This document shows, piece after piece, positions 8,309 to 16,549 of a stretch of DNA of 52,381 bases (within the stretch, counting starts at the first letter, position 1; each line of letters opens with the position of its first letter). The notes beneath the pieces were generated by a model. The model worked only from the letters and a program-made list of their open reading frames with translations. It searched no databases and was not told where the DNA came from. Source of the DNA: Flavobacterium branchiicola (GTDB taxonomy: Bacteria; Bacteroidota; Bacteroidia; Flavobacteriales; Flavobacteriaceae); NCBI RefSeq assembly GCF_018383905.1, contig NZ_JAGYWA010000013.1:1-52381 (forward strand), in the 5' to 3' direction. The position numbers were made by a program, and so were the translations under genes.

Positions 8309-9151
8309 TTACGAAAATTCGATAGATTCTTTTTCTTTTGATTTCCAAACAATCAGCAACAAACCAATTAAAATAAAGGGAACACTCAAAATTTGTCCCA
8401 TATTAATTAGCATACTGTTCTCAAAACTCTCCTGATTTTCTTTAAAAAATTCAATTATAAATCGGGCTGAGAATAATAAAGTTAAGAAAGTTCCGAAGAT
8501 TAATCCTTGTGCATTTCTGATTTTTTCGGATTTATACATGAAAAACAAAATTCCGAAAATCAACAAATAAGCAAATGCTTCATATAATTGAGTTGGATGT
8601 CTCGGAATCATATCATCTCTTTGAAAAACAATACCCCAATTTCCATTAGTTGGTTTTCCGTAAATTTCAGAATTCATAAAATTTCCCATTCTGATAAATG
8701 CACCCGTTACAGGAACTGCAACTGCCATTTTATCTAAAAGTCCTAAGAATTGCACTTTGTATTTGCGGCAATATAAAATCATTGCCGTAATCACTCCGAT
8801 TGAACCTCCGTGACTTGCCAGACCCTGATAACCCACAAACTGATAAACTCCTTTTATTTTTTGAATTGGTAAAAGAATTTCTATCGGATGTTTAAAAAAA
8901 TATTCGGGTTCGTAAAAGAAACAATGCCCAAGTCTCGCACCCAAAACGGTTCCAACTATGACATAAATAAGTAAGCTGTCGAGATTGTCTAAGGAAAGAT
9001 TTTCTTTTTTATAAATATTTCTGACAATATAAAACCCGAGAAGAAGTCCACAGGCAAAAAGAGCTCCGTAATATTTAAGAGGAAAACTATCTGTAATCCA
9101 GAATATAACGGGATCGACATTCCAGTTTAAAATTCCATTCATCATGCTCAT
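8309..9151 (-). CDS. lgt: Prolipoprotein diacylglyceryl transferase
   Basis: Lgt transfers diacylglyceryl from phosphatidylglycerol to the lipobox cysteine of prolipoproteins, the first step of lipoprotein maturation in the inner membrane. The 280-residue sequence has about seven membrane segments and the family signature IRMGNFMNSEIYG (153-165), which contains the catalytic-region arginine R154. The conserved ASHGG (112-116) and RHPTQLYEA segments are also present. The start at 9151 gives MSMMNGILNW. A start three codons later (M4) is equally possible. Several lipoproteins in this window would be substrates. Confidence 0.95.
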   Translation of the reverse strand: MSMMNGILNWNVDPVIFWITDSFPLKYYGALFACGLLLGFYIVRNIYKKENLSLDNLDSLLIYVIVGTVLGARLGHCFFYEPEYFFKHPIEILLPIQKIKGVYQFVGYQGLASHGGSIGVITAMILYCRKYKVQFLGLLDKMAVAVPVTGAFIRMGNFMNSEIYGKPTNGNWGIVFQRDDMIPRHPTQLYEAFAYLLIFGILFFMYKSEKIRNAQGLIFGTFLTLLFSARFIIEFFKENQESFENSMLINMGQILSVPFILIGLLLIVWKSKEKESIEFS

Positions 9152-9174
9152 TTTTTTAATTTCTAAAAATTAAG

Positions 9175-9207
9175 AAACCTAACAGGTCTTAAAAACCTGT
9201 TAGGTTT
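9175..9207. terminator. Hairpin between serS and lgt
   Basis: A perfect inverted repeat of 13-base arms (AAACCTAACAGGT at 9175-9187 and its complement at 9195-9207) has a 7-base loop. The same CCTGT-type hairpin design appears after the DUF2461 gene (30630-30664). It may be a terminator or a dispersed palindromic repeat. There is no long T-tract on the minus strand. Confidence 0.55.
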
Positions 9208-9226
9208 AATATCTTAAATCTAAAAA

Positions 9227-10498
9227 CTAGTTTATAATATCAAATCCACAGTATGGACGTAAAACTTCTGGAATTACGATTCCTTCCGGAGTTTGGTAAT
9301 TTTCTAAAATTCCGGCCAAAACTCTAGGCAAAGCCAATGAACTTCCGTTTAATGTGTGTGCTAATTGGTTTTTTCCGTCTTTGTCTTTGAAACGTAATTT
9401 CAAGCGGTTTGCTTGGAAAGTTTCAAAGTTAGAAACAGAACTAATTTCTAACCAGCGGTCTTGTGCTGTAGAAAACACTTCAAAATCATATGTTAAAGAT
9501 GATGTGAATCCCATATCACCTCCGCAAAGACGTAAAATTCTGTATGGTAATTTTAATTCCTGAAGAATATTTTTTACGTGCTCTACCATTCCGTCAAGCG
9601 CTGCATAAGAATTATCAGGATGCTCCACACGAACGATTTCTACTTTATCAAATTGGTGCAAACGGTTTAATCCGCGTACGTGTGCTCCGTAAGAACCTGC
9701 CTCACGACGGAAACATGGTGTATACGCTGTATGTAAAACAGGAAGATCACTTTCGTTTAAGATAACATCACGAAATAAATTCGTAACCGGAACCTCAGCG
9801 GTTGGAATCAAATATAAATCATCAATTGTTGAGTGATACATTTGTCCTTCTTTATCCGGCAATTGTCCTGTTCCGTATCCTGAAGCTTCGTTTACCAAAT
9901 GCGGCACCTGAACTTCATTGTATCCTGCAGCAGTATTTTTATCTAAAAAGTAATTGATTAAAGCACGTTGTAAACGAGCTCCTTTTCCTTTGTAAACAGG
10001 AAATCCTGCTCCGGTAATTTTTACACCCAATTCAAAATCGATGATATCGTATTTCTTTACCAATTCCCAGTGCGGTTGTGCACCTTCATGCAAAACGGGA
10101 ATATCTCCTTCCTGAAAAACATTCAAATTGTCATCTGGTGTTTTTCCTTCAGGAACAATATCAGCCGGAAGATTTGGCAGTGTGTATAATTTATTTGTTA
10201 ATTCAACAGCAAGAGCTTCGGCTTTTTCGCTTAGTTCTTTACTTTTTTCTTTTAATGAAACTGTTTTTTCTTTCAAGATTGCTGCTTTAGCTTTCTCTCC
10301 GGCTTTCATCAATTCACCAATATCTTTGGACAATTTATTAGATTCTGATAAAGTATTGTCTAATTCTACTTGCGCTGCGCGACGGTTTTCGTCTAGTTGC
10401 ACCACTTCTTCAACAACGCTTTTAGCATCGATATTTCGTTTTGCTAAAGCCTTGATTACTTTCTCCTGATTCTCTCTAATAAATGCGATTTGTAACAT
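9227..10498 (-). CDS. serS: Seryl-tRNA synthetase
   Basis: SerRS charges tRNA-Ser with serine using ATP. The 423-residue length is typical. Residues 1-110 form the long antiparallel coiled-coil arm that grips the tRNA variable arm. The class II catalytic core follows, with motif 2 around TPCFRREAGSYG and motif 3 near the C-terminus (LNGSSLALPRVLAGILENYQ). On the minus strand a TAAATTTG box lies 42 bases upstream of the start. The gene heads a run of minus-strand genes that includes lgt, the TPR gene, rsmA and mgtE. Confidence 0.97.
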   Translation of the reverse strand: MLQIAFIRENQEKVIKALAKRNIDAKSVVEEVVQLDENRRAAQVELDNTLSESNKLSKDIGELMKAGEKAKAAILKEKTVSLKEKSKELSEKAEALAVELTNKLYTLPNLPADIVPEGKTPDDNLNVFQEGDIPVLHEGAQPHWELVKKYDIIDFELGVKITGAGFPVYKGKGARLQRALINYFLDKNTAAGYNEVQVPHLVNEASGYGTGQLPDKEGQMYHSTIDDLYLIPTAEVPVTNLFRDVILNESDLPVLHTAYTPCFRREAGSYGAHVRGLNRLHQFDKVEIVRVEHPDNSYAALDGMVEHVKNILQELKLPYRILRLCGGDMGFTSSLTYDFEVFSTAQDRWLEISSVSNFETFQANRLKLRFKDKDGKNQLAHTLNGSSLALPRVLAGILENYQTPEGIVIPEVLRPYCGFDIIN

Positions 10499-10539
10499 AG
10501 CTTGGTTTTTATAACTATTGTATTTTTATATAAAGGAAG

Positions 10540-10547
10540 CAAATTTA
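10540..10547 (-). promoter_or_regulatory. -7 box TAAATTTG upstream of serS
   Basis: On the minus strand the sequence is TAAATTTG, a full match to TAnnTTTG, with an AT-rich 41-base leader before the serS start. Confidence 0.5.
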
Positions 10548-10646
10548 AGCAAATGTTTCCTAAGATTACTACAAAGTTTAGCCTAAAAAGTTATTGCACA
10601 GAGAGACGCAAAGTCTTTTCTTTTTAAATCTTTGCAAAACTTCGCA

Positions 10647-10692
10647 TAACAAAAAACGGAAACAACTTTAAAAAAGCCATTTCCGTTTTAAT
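10647..10692 (-). terminator. Rho-independent terminator after the lipocalin-like gene
   Basis: Arms AAAACGGAAA (10653-10662) and TTTCCGTTTT (10680-10689) form a hairpin which, on the minus strand, runs into a T-rich tail. It lies 41 bases beyond the stop of the gene at 10733-11152. Confidence 0.7.
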
Positions 10693-10732
10693 GCTTAATC
10701 CCTCAATGAGATTTCGCAATATAGATCTAATA

Positions 10733-11152
10733 TTATCTTGTATATACTGTAATTATACCAGCGGCATCTCTAACTTTTAATTCAGATAAAGTTAGGTTTA
10801 CAATATCCTGCGTTTTGCTCACACCATCAATTACGGTAGTTAAATTGTTGTGTGATCTTGAATAGATCCCTGCTTTGGTTGTTAATGCACAAGCACTTAC
10901 AGCCGAATCATAATCTCCAATTGTTGCAGTATTATCCAGTTTAAGTTCCAGGTAATCCCTGTTACAGCCACTTGCATTTTCTGGCGCATCGATTAGTGTT
11001 TCTGTTCCTCCAATCACCGATCCTGTTTTACTAAGATTCCATTTTCCTTCTAGCGGAATTAATGTTTCTCCTTCATTGTCGTCGCTGCTGCACGACGCAG
11101 TAAATAATCCGATGCATACTAATAGTCCGAAAAATATACGTTTAGTTTTCAT
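10733..11152 (-). CDS. Lipocalin-like lipoprotein
   Basis: This is a 139-residue lipoprotein. The signal ends in the lipobox TASC (C21), followed by SSDDNEGE, an acidic stretch of the type that sends Bacteroidota lipoproteins to the outer membrane surface. The mature part carries the LEGKWNLSKTGSVIGG opening and short beta strands typical of the small lipocalin-like (calycin) domains common in Flavobacterium. The ligand is unknown. A clear hairpin terminator follows. There is 128 bases of spacer to the next gene upstream, so it is probably transcribed alone. Confidence 0.8.
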   Translation of the reverse strand: MKTKRIFFGLLVCIGLFTASCSSDDNEGETLIPLEGKWNLSKTGSVIGGTETLIDAPENASGCNRDYLELKLDNTATIGDYDSAVSACALTTKAGIYSRSHNNLTTVIDGVSKTQDIVNLTLSELKVRDAAGIITVYTR

Positions 11153-11280
11153 GTTTGATTTCTTTAAAATTAATATTGCTAAATTAATTTCAAAGTCGCT
11201 CCAACATGTTACACAACTTATTCAATCGTTTATATAATTTCTAGGAATTCGTAAGTATATTCATAAATTACTTAAAAGAA

Positions 11281-12825
11281 TTACTTTTGCTCTACCAGTA
11301 ATCCTTTAAGTTCTGCCGTTTTTAGGAAAACGGCAACTCTACCAGCCAATAAAAGCATTTCTTTTTCTTCGGGTGTTATTTTAAGTTTGGTTTCTACATG
11401 CGAAGCATATTCATACAGCATCAAAAGTTCGCTGGCGCCAAAATCTTTAAACTTTTCCTTATCAAGACTAGAAAGCTGTGCTTCGCCATTTTTATCATTT
11501 TTAAAACTTTCCGAACCAAATTTTGCAATTAATTGCGTTCTAAAATCATCATGAAGCTTTAGCCAGCTTAGAGCATCGTCATTGGTGTTTTTTAACTGCA
11601 TTACCAAATCTTCATACGCCTGATCTTTTTTTAATTTCAGTAAATAGTCGCGTAAGGTTGTAAAACCAATTATCTGATAGTTTGAAGTCGGAATTTTATA
11701 TCTGTCCAGAACATTCTCAACATCTCTTTCAAAAGTAATATATCGGGTTTGAACCGTATATAAAGAGGCTGTTTCCAGCAACGAAATCAATCTGATTTTT
11801 TCATCGTTTATAAATGGCGCTTTTTTTCCTTGTCCTAAACAATCAATAAATAAGGCTTTTTTATTTTTGTCTTTTACTTTTGTATCGTCGTGAAGCAATT
11901 CGATTAATGTTTCATAACCCATATTATCAGAAGCACCGCCATCAATTACACATAAAATTTTATCCTGATTTTTGATTCCGAATTTGGTTTTAGGCAAAAC
12001 ACCCGGAAAAGCAGAACTTGCCGTAATTGCATAAGTAAGCGGAAAATCATAGCCGTTGCTAATTTCATTTCCGTCAAGCGGAATTGACGCTTTATTGGGC
12101 GCCAAAGACGAATTTATTTTTAAGGCGCGGATAATATGTGGCATAAACGGAAAACGTTCACCATTGTTATACGCCGTTCCGTTAGCAACCATTATAGGCA
12201 ATTGCGGACTTAGTTTACTGTCTTTCGGAATAAAAAAGTCAGACAAAAGCATCTGGGTCTTAAACTTATTCTGATTATTTGGGTTTGTACTGTCGTATTG
12301 CAAAACTTCCAAATCTAATCTTTGTGCCATAGAGACTTTTTCACCCTTTTCGTTTCGGCTATTATTAAGAAGAGAAAATAATGTTGCCGATTTATTTACA
12401 TCAGATTTGTAAGCATCGGCTTTGGAGAAATAAAACTCGTTGAAAGAGCAATTATCATATTGCAGTTTATTTTTCAGAATCGTAAGATAATATCCAGCCG
12501 AATAACAACCTCCGGAAACGGTTGAGAAATAATCGATTTCATTCAGAAAATTACGACTTGAATTGTCTTCCTGAATTTCCTCTAATCCTAAAAGAACGCC
12601 CATGCTAAAAAACTGCGCTCTCGATCCGCCACCGGAAATACCAACTCCCAAGGCAATATTTGGATTTTGAACCTGAACATTTCGTTCTTGTACCGATTTA
12701 TAATCGTTTAATGAAACCGCAGGAATAGAATTATAATTGATCTCTGAAAAAAGATTGATTTTGTTTTGAGAAAATCCTATTTGTACAAAAAGAAAAAACA
12801 ATATCGGGCCGAATTTACATTTCAT
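11281..12825 (-). CDS. Secreted patatin/cPLA2-like phospholipase
   Basis: The 514-residue protein has a signal peptide (MKCKFGPILFFLFVQIGFSQ) and the pieces of a patatin-type Ser-Asp acyl hydrolase. The oxyanion loop GGGSR is at 65-69, the probable nucleophile Ser104 lies in TVSGGCYSAG, and the catalytic Asp295 is in VIDGGASDN. The first glycine of the usual GxSxG elbow is replaced by threonine, which makes the site more like cPLA2 (xxSGx) than plant patatin. The likely substrate is lipid or phospholipid outside the cytoplasm. Residues after about 330 look helical and have no assigned fold. Confidence 0.75.
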   Translation of the reverse strand: MKCKFGPILFFLFVQIGFSQNKINLFSEINYNSIPAVSLNDYKSVQERNVQVQNPNIALGVGISGGGSRAQFFSMGVLLGLEEIQEDNSSRNFLNEIDYFSTVSGGCYSAGYYLTILKNKLQYDNCSFNEFYFSKADAYKSDVNKSATLFSLLNNSRNEKGEKVSMAQRLDLEVLQYDSTNPNNQNKFKTQMLLSDFFIPKDSKLSPQLPIMVANGTAYNNGERFPFMPHIIRALKINSSLAPNKASIPLDGNEISNGYDFPLTYAITASSAFPGVLPKTKFGIKNQDKILCVIDGGASDNMGYETLIELLHDDTKVKDKNKKALFIDCLGQGKKAPFINDEKIRLISLLETASLYTVQTRYITFERDVENVLDRYKIPTSNYQIIGFTTLRDYLLKLKKDQAYEDLVMQLKNTNDDALSWLKLHDDFRTQLIAKFGSESFKNDKNGEAQLSSLDKEKFKDFGASELLMLYEYASHVETKLKITPEEKEMLLLAGRVAVFLKTAELKGLLVEQK

Positions 12826-12901
12826 TTTGAATCTTTTAAATCAGTTCATGCGAAGTTACGGGAATAGGAAGAAACTTAAAATCAAATCCCGAAATCTTTT
12901 T

Positions 12902-13468
12902 TTATTCTGTATTAAATAATCTTAGAATATACGAGAGTTCATAAACTATAAAAAGTATTGCCAAAATGGTATGAAAAACTTTGTTATGAATTTTTATCCC
13001 TGCAAAACAAAGCACAACATGAGTACAAACCCTTACATAATATTCCGTTTGATTGTACAAGAAATAATTACCTCCTTTTATCGCTGTATCGACCATATCG
13101 GCAATAAAACTGATGGCTAAAATGGCGAAGAACCAATTTTTCCTCGAATAAAAATAGTCTTCATAACCTTCATAATCGGCCAGATCATCAGGATACAAAA
13201 TGGCGCACAGCAAATAATAAATAAGAATATAGCAGATGATGAAAAAGTAATCTGCAAAATACCATTCCTTAATTAAATTAAGATTAAACTCCCACCACCA
13301 AAAATGAATAAGCAGCAAAAACACATAAAACACCCAAAGCGAGTGCACAAAATACATTTTCTTGCGCCCGGGATGCTGAATAAAAATAACAGACCCTTTT
13401 ATAAGATGCGTTAAACCCAAACCCAGAATAATCCCAATAACCGATTTAATATGCGTAAGTTCTTCCAT
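12902..13468 (-). CDS. Integral membrane protein of unknown function
   Basis: The 188-residue protein reads as about six transmembrane helices (roughly 8-28, 38-57, 70-92, 112-130, 143-160 and 164-183) with short loops. An aromatic-rich stretch (HFWWWEF) and an acidic cytoplasmic or periplasmic loop (DDLADYEGYEDY) are the main features. I do not recognise the family. It is 76 bases downstream of the patatin-like gene's start on the same strand and could be independent. Confidence 0.65.
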   Translation of the reverse strand: MEELTHIKSVIGIILGLGLTHLIKGSVIFIQHPGRKKMYFVHSLWVFYVFLLLIHFWWWEFNLNLIKEWYFADYFFIICYILIYYLLCAILYPDDLADYEGYEDYFYSRKNWFFAILAISFIADMVDTAIKGGNYFLYNQTEYYVRVCTHVVLCFAGIKIHNKVFHTILAILFIVYELSYILRLFNTE

Positions 13469-13582
13469 AAATAATTCGACTTAAGAAAGAACTAAAATTA
13501 AATCAATTTATTGAAAAACAAATATTTATCATTAACTTTTTACTAAATAGACGTAAGGTTTTTAGCCACCTAAAAATCCATT

Positions 13583-13621
13583 TTCTTAGAACCTCAGAAC
13601 CTAAGTATCTCAGAATCTTAA
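13583..13621. repeat. 8-base-period CTAAG/CTGAG intergenic repeat, copy 2
   Basis: On the minus strand the stretch reads as CTGAGATACTTAGGTTCTGA and similar words at 8-base steps. It is closely related to the repeat at 6358-6394. It lies immediately downstream of the DMP19-like gene. Confidence 0.6.
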
Positions 13622-13626
13622 AAAAA

Positions 13627-14169
13627 CTACGCTCTCTTAATCTCATGCCCCACAAATTCTTCCAAAACGGCAAAAATTTCATCGATAGGAAGCACTTCAA
13701 AATCAGGGTGGTTTTTCAGGAAGTTGGCATTTAGTTCCGTAAGATTTTCATCCAGTTCAAAAAAGGTATTATTGTTCAATAAATCTCTGGTTGGGTTTAC
13801 ACCTTCAAATTTTCCTTTTAAGAATTTTGCAATTTTAACCGTACTCAACAATTTTACTCTTTTGGCCTGCGCCTGAAATAACTCTAAATGTTTTTCGGCA
13901 CCAATTAAAGCCAAACTTTCTTCGATAAGCTCATTCAGTTCTTTGTTCCAGCCTGAATTGTATACAAACTGCGAAAAATTACCTTCGGCATATTGTTGCG
14001 CATAAAAATCCAGATAATAACTCATTAAAGCATCTTCGTGAATCAAATCATCATCGACTTTTTCTTCGCGCATTAAATTGATTACCGAAATATTGGAGTT
14101 GATAACATCCTGCGGATTCTCACTATTCATTGCCGTTTCTGAAACTATTATTCTGCCGAATTCTTCCAT
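13627..14169 (-). CDS. DMP19-like (DUF4375) protein
   Basis: The 180-residue cytoplasmic protein has no signal peptide or membrane segment. Its pattern, with an early helix around INLMREE, the central QYAEGNFSQFVYNSGW segment and a helical C-terminal half, matches my recollection of the DMP19/DUF4375 family. Some members of that family mimic DNA, but for most the function is unknown. The NFSQFVYNS motif is the most characteristic part. The protein is acidic. It is probably expressed alone, since the next gene upstream is divergent. Confidence 0.6.
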   Translation of the reverse strand: MEEFGRIIVSETAMNSENPQDVINSNISVINLMREEKVDDDLIHEDALMSYYLDFYAQQYAEGNFSQFVYNSGWNKELNELIEESLALIGAEKHLELFQAQAKRVKLLSTVKIAKFLKGKFEGVNPTRDLLNNNTFFELDENLTELNANFLKNHPDFEVLPIDEIFAVLEEFVGHEIKRA

Positions 14170-14370
14170 CTGAATTTATGTTTAAGGATTGTTTTGCAAA
14201 GTTGCGGCAAATTTTGATAGGATTCATCATCTTTTTTCAGACTATTCGCTGTTGTCCTTGCAGCCCAATTATTTTCTAAATAAAAAAGAGTATTTTTAGC
14301 AACATATAAAAACGGAAAGTACCAATTTTCAATCCTAAAAAATCCAAATAACAAGCACTATTCTTAACCA

Positions 14371-14649
14371 ATGAACCTCCCAAAAAACCTAACCTTATTT
14401 TACGTTTTAGGAATTCTCTCCATTCTGGCAGGAATCGTTTATGCTATTATACTGATAAACGGAAATTCTGCCCAGGACGGATTACTGGGAATTTATATTT
14501 TAATGTGGCTTTTTCCCGTTGCAATTCTTGTTTTCGCAGATCGTTTTTTAACAAAGAAGTTTGGTGCTCAAAAAGTCAATAAAGTTCAATTCTCATTTTT
14601 GCTATTTATTCTACTTTTATGGATTATTCGGGCAATTACTAATTTATAA
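14371..14649 (+). CDS. Small membrane protein, three helices
   Basis: The 92-residue protein has three hydrophobic helices (about 6-28, 40-58 and 72-91) separated by short polar loops (NGNSAQDG and RFLTKKFGAQ). Its composition is that of a small inner-membrane protein. I do not recognise the family and no catalytic residue is evident. It is divergent from the DMP19-like gene and followed 71 bases later by another unknown gene on the same strand. Confidence 0.6.
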   Translation: MNLPKNLTLFYVLGILSILAGIVYAIILINGNSAQDGLLGIYILMWLFPVAILVFADRFLTKKFGAQKVNKVQFSFLLFILLLWIIRAITNL

Positions 14650-14720
14650 ACCAGTATTTAGGCAAAATTTTATTTCCTGATACATTAGAAACATATACTA
14701 AATTGAAAATTTTTAACTGG

Positions 14721-15194
14721 ATGAATTCAAAAGCAATCAATTCAGAATTTGAAATGGTATTTTCCAGTCTTAAAAAAATGGGAAACATAATTCCGGCTGC
14801 ACAAAAAACTTTTGACTTGCTAAAAGAATTAAATCCTGAAACGACAGATTTAGAATCAGATATTCTAATTGCTGAATTTGATAAAATTCAATATCAGTCT
14901 AATACCAATAGTTATTTTTACTTTTATTTTCCGATCGTTACTCATATTCTGTATTACAAACCACAATACGAAAAAGAGCTTTTAAAATATCTGGTTGCGC
15001 CAAACTTTGCAAACGGAACATCAGAACTCAATGAAATGATTTCGCTTATAAAAAGCGCTATGGATTTTAAACTTTCTGAAAACGAATTTTATTTAACCAA
15101 AGAAGGACAATATTGGGTAGTAAATGAACTTCCTAAACTCGAGAAGCAAATTAAAAGAGAAATAGAAATTTGCTGGAAAGAACTGGAAGAATAA
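14721..15194 (+). CDS. Hypothetical cytoplasmic protein
   Basis: From the ATG at 14721 (MNSKAINSEF) this encodes 157 residues. An in-frame TTG six codons upstream (14703) would extend it slightly, but the ATG is the safer start. The protein is acidic, with predicted helices throughout, an aromatic stretch (YFYFYFPIVTHILYY) and a charged C-terminal helix (KQIKREIEICWKELEE). No domain is recognised. It precedes a large inverted repeat that may serve as its terminator. Confidence 0.6.
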   Translation: MNSKAINSEFEMVFSSLKKMGNIIPAAQKTFDLLKELNPETTDLESDILIAEFDKIQYQSNTNSYFYFYFPIVTHILYYKPQYEKELLKYLVAPNFANGTSELNEMISLIKSAMDFKLSENEFYLTKEGQYWVVNELPKLEKQIKREIEICWKELEE

Positions 15195-15255
15195 AACAAA
15201 AAAGAATCTAACCCGTTGGGGGCAATTAAAAATATTTTCTTTAATATATAAAAAC

Positions 15256-15333
15256 ATAGCCCAAGGTTTCAACCTTGGGGACGCAACGATAATCGCTTCT
15301 CTTTGTGAACCCAAGGTTGAAACCTTGGGCTAT
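15256..15333. repeat. REP-like double palindrome (CCCAAGGTT family)
   Basis: Two perfect 24-base inverted arms (15256-15279 and 15310-15333) flank a 30-base spacer. Each arm is itself a palindrome, CCAAGGTT-TC-AACCTTGG. This two-level symmetry is what paired REP/BIME elements show. It lies after the gene ending at 15194 and before the small convergent gene at 15494. Confidence 0.8.
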
Positions 15334-15493
15334 AAATTATCTAGAAAAAGCTTTAAACCATAGTCCTAATCCTGAGGTGTTGGGACGGGATGTGTATTAT
15401 TCTAAGTGAAATGCTTTTTGCAAGCTTCTATCCCTTCACGGACGAGACTATATATCAAAAAACAATTGCACCCGACCGGTTAAGCATCTAATA
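15334..15493. other. Intergenic DNA with no recognised content
   Basis: This stretch between the palindrome and the small basic gene has no open frame of note and no strong hairpin. It is somewhat richer in G+C than the surrounding spacers around 15370-15390. I see nothing I can name in it. Confidence 0.3.
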
Positions 15494-15667
15494 TTATTTA
15501 TCCGATTCAGCTTGGTCGTTTTTCTTTTGTTCATTTATTTTTGCCACCAAAGCTTTCAGACGCTTTTTTTGCTCTTCTTTCTCCTCGCGAATTTTTGCTT
15601 TTTTTCTATTCAGCAATTTGGTATGCAAAGCCTTGTTTTTGGTATTCTTTTCCGGTCCTTTTCCCAT
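15494..15667 (-). CDS. Small Lys/Glu-rich protein, 57 residues
   Basis: A 57-residue open frame on the minus strand starts MGKGPEKNTKNKALHTKLLN and ends in a TAA at 15494. It is strongly basic and charged, with a KAKIREEKEEQKKRLKALVA stretch that should form a single amphipathic or coiled-coil helix, and it has no cysteines or membrane segment. Codon use is clean and there is no competing frame. I infer that it is a real short gene of the kind seen in Flavobacterium. Its function is unknown, and RNA or ribosome binding is only a guess from its charge. Confidence 0.55.
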   Translation of the reverse strand: MGKGPEKNTKNKALHTKLLNRKKAKIREEKEEQKKRLKALVAKINEQKKNDQAESDK

Positions 15668-15746
15668 GATTTCTAGTCTTTACTTTTTGTTGAGGAATTG
15701 TTTTGCAAATTTCGGAGAAATAATAATAGGTTTTAGAATCTTTTTT

Positions 15747-15842
15747 TGGGCGTTTCCCTCTGGGCCGGGCTATCCGTTGCAAGTCCTCGCACTTCCTTCG
15801 TCAGGCTGTGGGCTTTCCTCTTCTATCCCTAACGCAGTCAGG
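15747..15842. repeat. GC-rich interspersed element (GGGCGTT...CCCTAACGC)
   Basis: The stretch is much richer in G+C than its surroundings, starts GGGCGTTTCCCTCTGGGCCG and ends ATCCCTAACGCAGTC, so the ends carry GCGTT and AACGC. I recognise this begin-and-end pattern as a dispersed intergenic element common in Bacteroidota genomes, with a variable middle. Here the middle contains TCCTCGCACTTCCTTCGTCA. Its function is not known to me. Confidence 0.5.
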
Positions 15843-15918
15843 TTTTCATAAGAAGCTTTAATCTTTTTGAATAGAAGAGAGAAAAAGAGTATTTTTAATA
15901 TCTAAATTCTAAAATCAA

Positions 15919-16476
15919 ATGACCCCAACCTTCTTCCCAACACAAGAAAAATTCAGAGCATGGTTAGAAAAGCATCACGAAAAAGAGACCGAACTTTTAG
16001 TTGGTTTTTATAAAGTTAACAGCAAAAAGCCATCGATGTCCTGGTCAGAATCTGTCGATCAGGCGCTTTGTTTTGGCTGGATTGATGGTGTCAGAAAATC
16101 AATTGATGAGGAAAGTTATACTATCAGATTTACACCGAGAAAAAAATCGAGTATCTGGAGTGCCATCAATATTAAAAAAGTCGAAACACTTACAAAAGCC
16201 GGATTGATGAAAGAAGCCGGAATAAAAGCTTTCGAATTAAAATCTGAAGAAAGATCCAAAATTTATTCTCATGAAAACGAAACTTATCTTCTCGATCCCG
16301 ATTTAGAAAAACAATTCAGAGCCAATAAACCCGCTTGGGAATATTTTAGTAATCAGGCACCATCTTACAGAAAAGTTATAATTCACATCATTATGACTGC
16401 CAAACAAGAGAAAACCAGAATTTCGAGATTAGAAAAGGCAATAAAATTTAGTGCCGAACAAAAACGAATGTTATAA
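15919..16476 (+). CDS. YdeI/OmpD-associated family protein
   Basis: The 185-residue cytoplasmic protein begins MTPTFFPTQEKFRAWLEKHH, and its LCFGWIDGVRKSIDEESYTI segment is the hallmark of the YdeI family. The RFTPRKKSSIWSAINI segment follows, and a basic helical C-terminus (YRKVIIHIIMTAKQEKTRIS) closes the protein. Family members are linked in annotation to bacteriocin protection or OmpD regulation, but the molecular role is not established. It is probably a single-gene unit. The PhzF gene starts 73 bases later on the same strand. Confidence 0.85.
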   Translation: MTPTFFPTQEKFRAWLEKHHEKETELLVGFYKVNSKKPSMSWSESVDQALCFGWIDGVRKSIDEESYTIRFTPRKKSSIWSAINIKKVETLTKAGLMKEAGIKAFELKSEERSKIYSHENETYLLDPDLEKQFRANKPAWEYFSNQAPSYRKVIIHIIMTAKQEKTRISRLEKAIKFSAEQKRML

Positions 16477-16549
16477 ATCCTGTTGTTTTGAAATTTTATA
16501 AACTGTAACTTTATTCCGTTTAAAAAATTTCAGCTAAAAAAAGAAAAAT

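Noticed and set aside
14148..14354. 68-residue ORF on the minus strand upstream of the DMP19-like gene
   Set aside because: No coding signal beyond being open. It overlaps the next gene and reads as AT-rich spacer.
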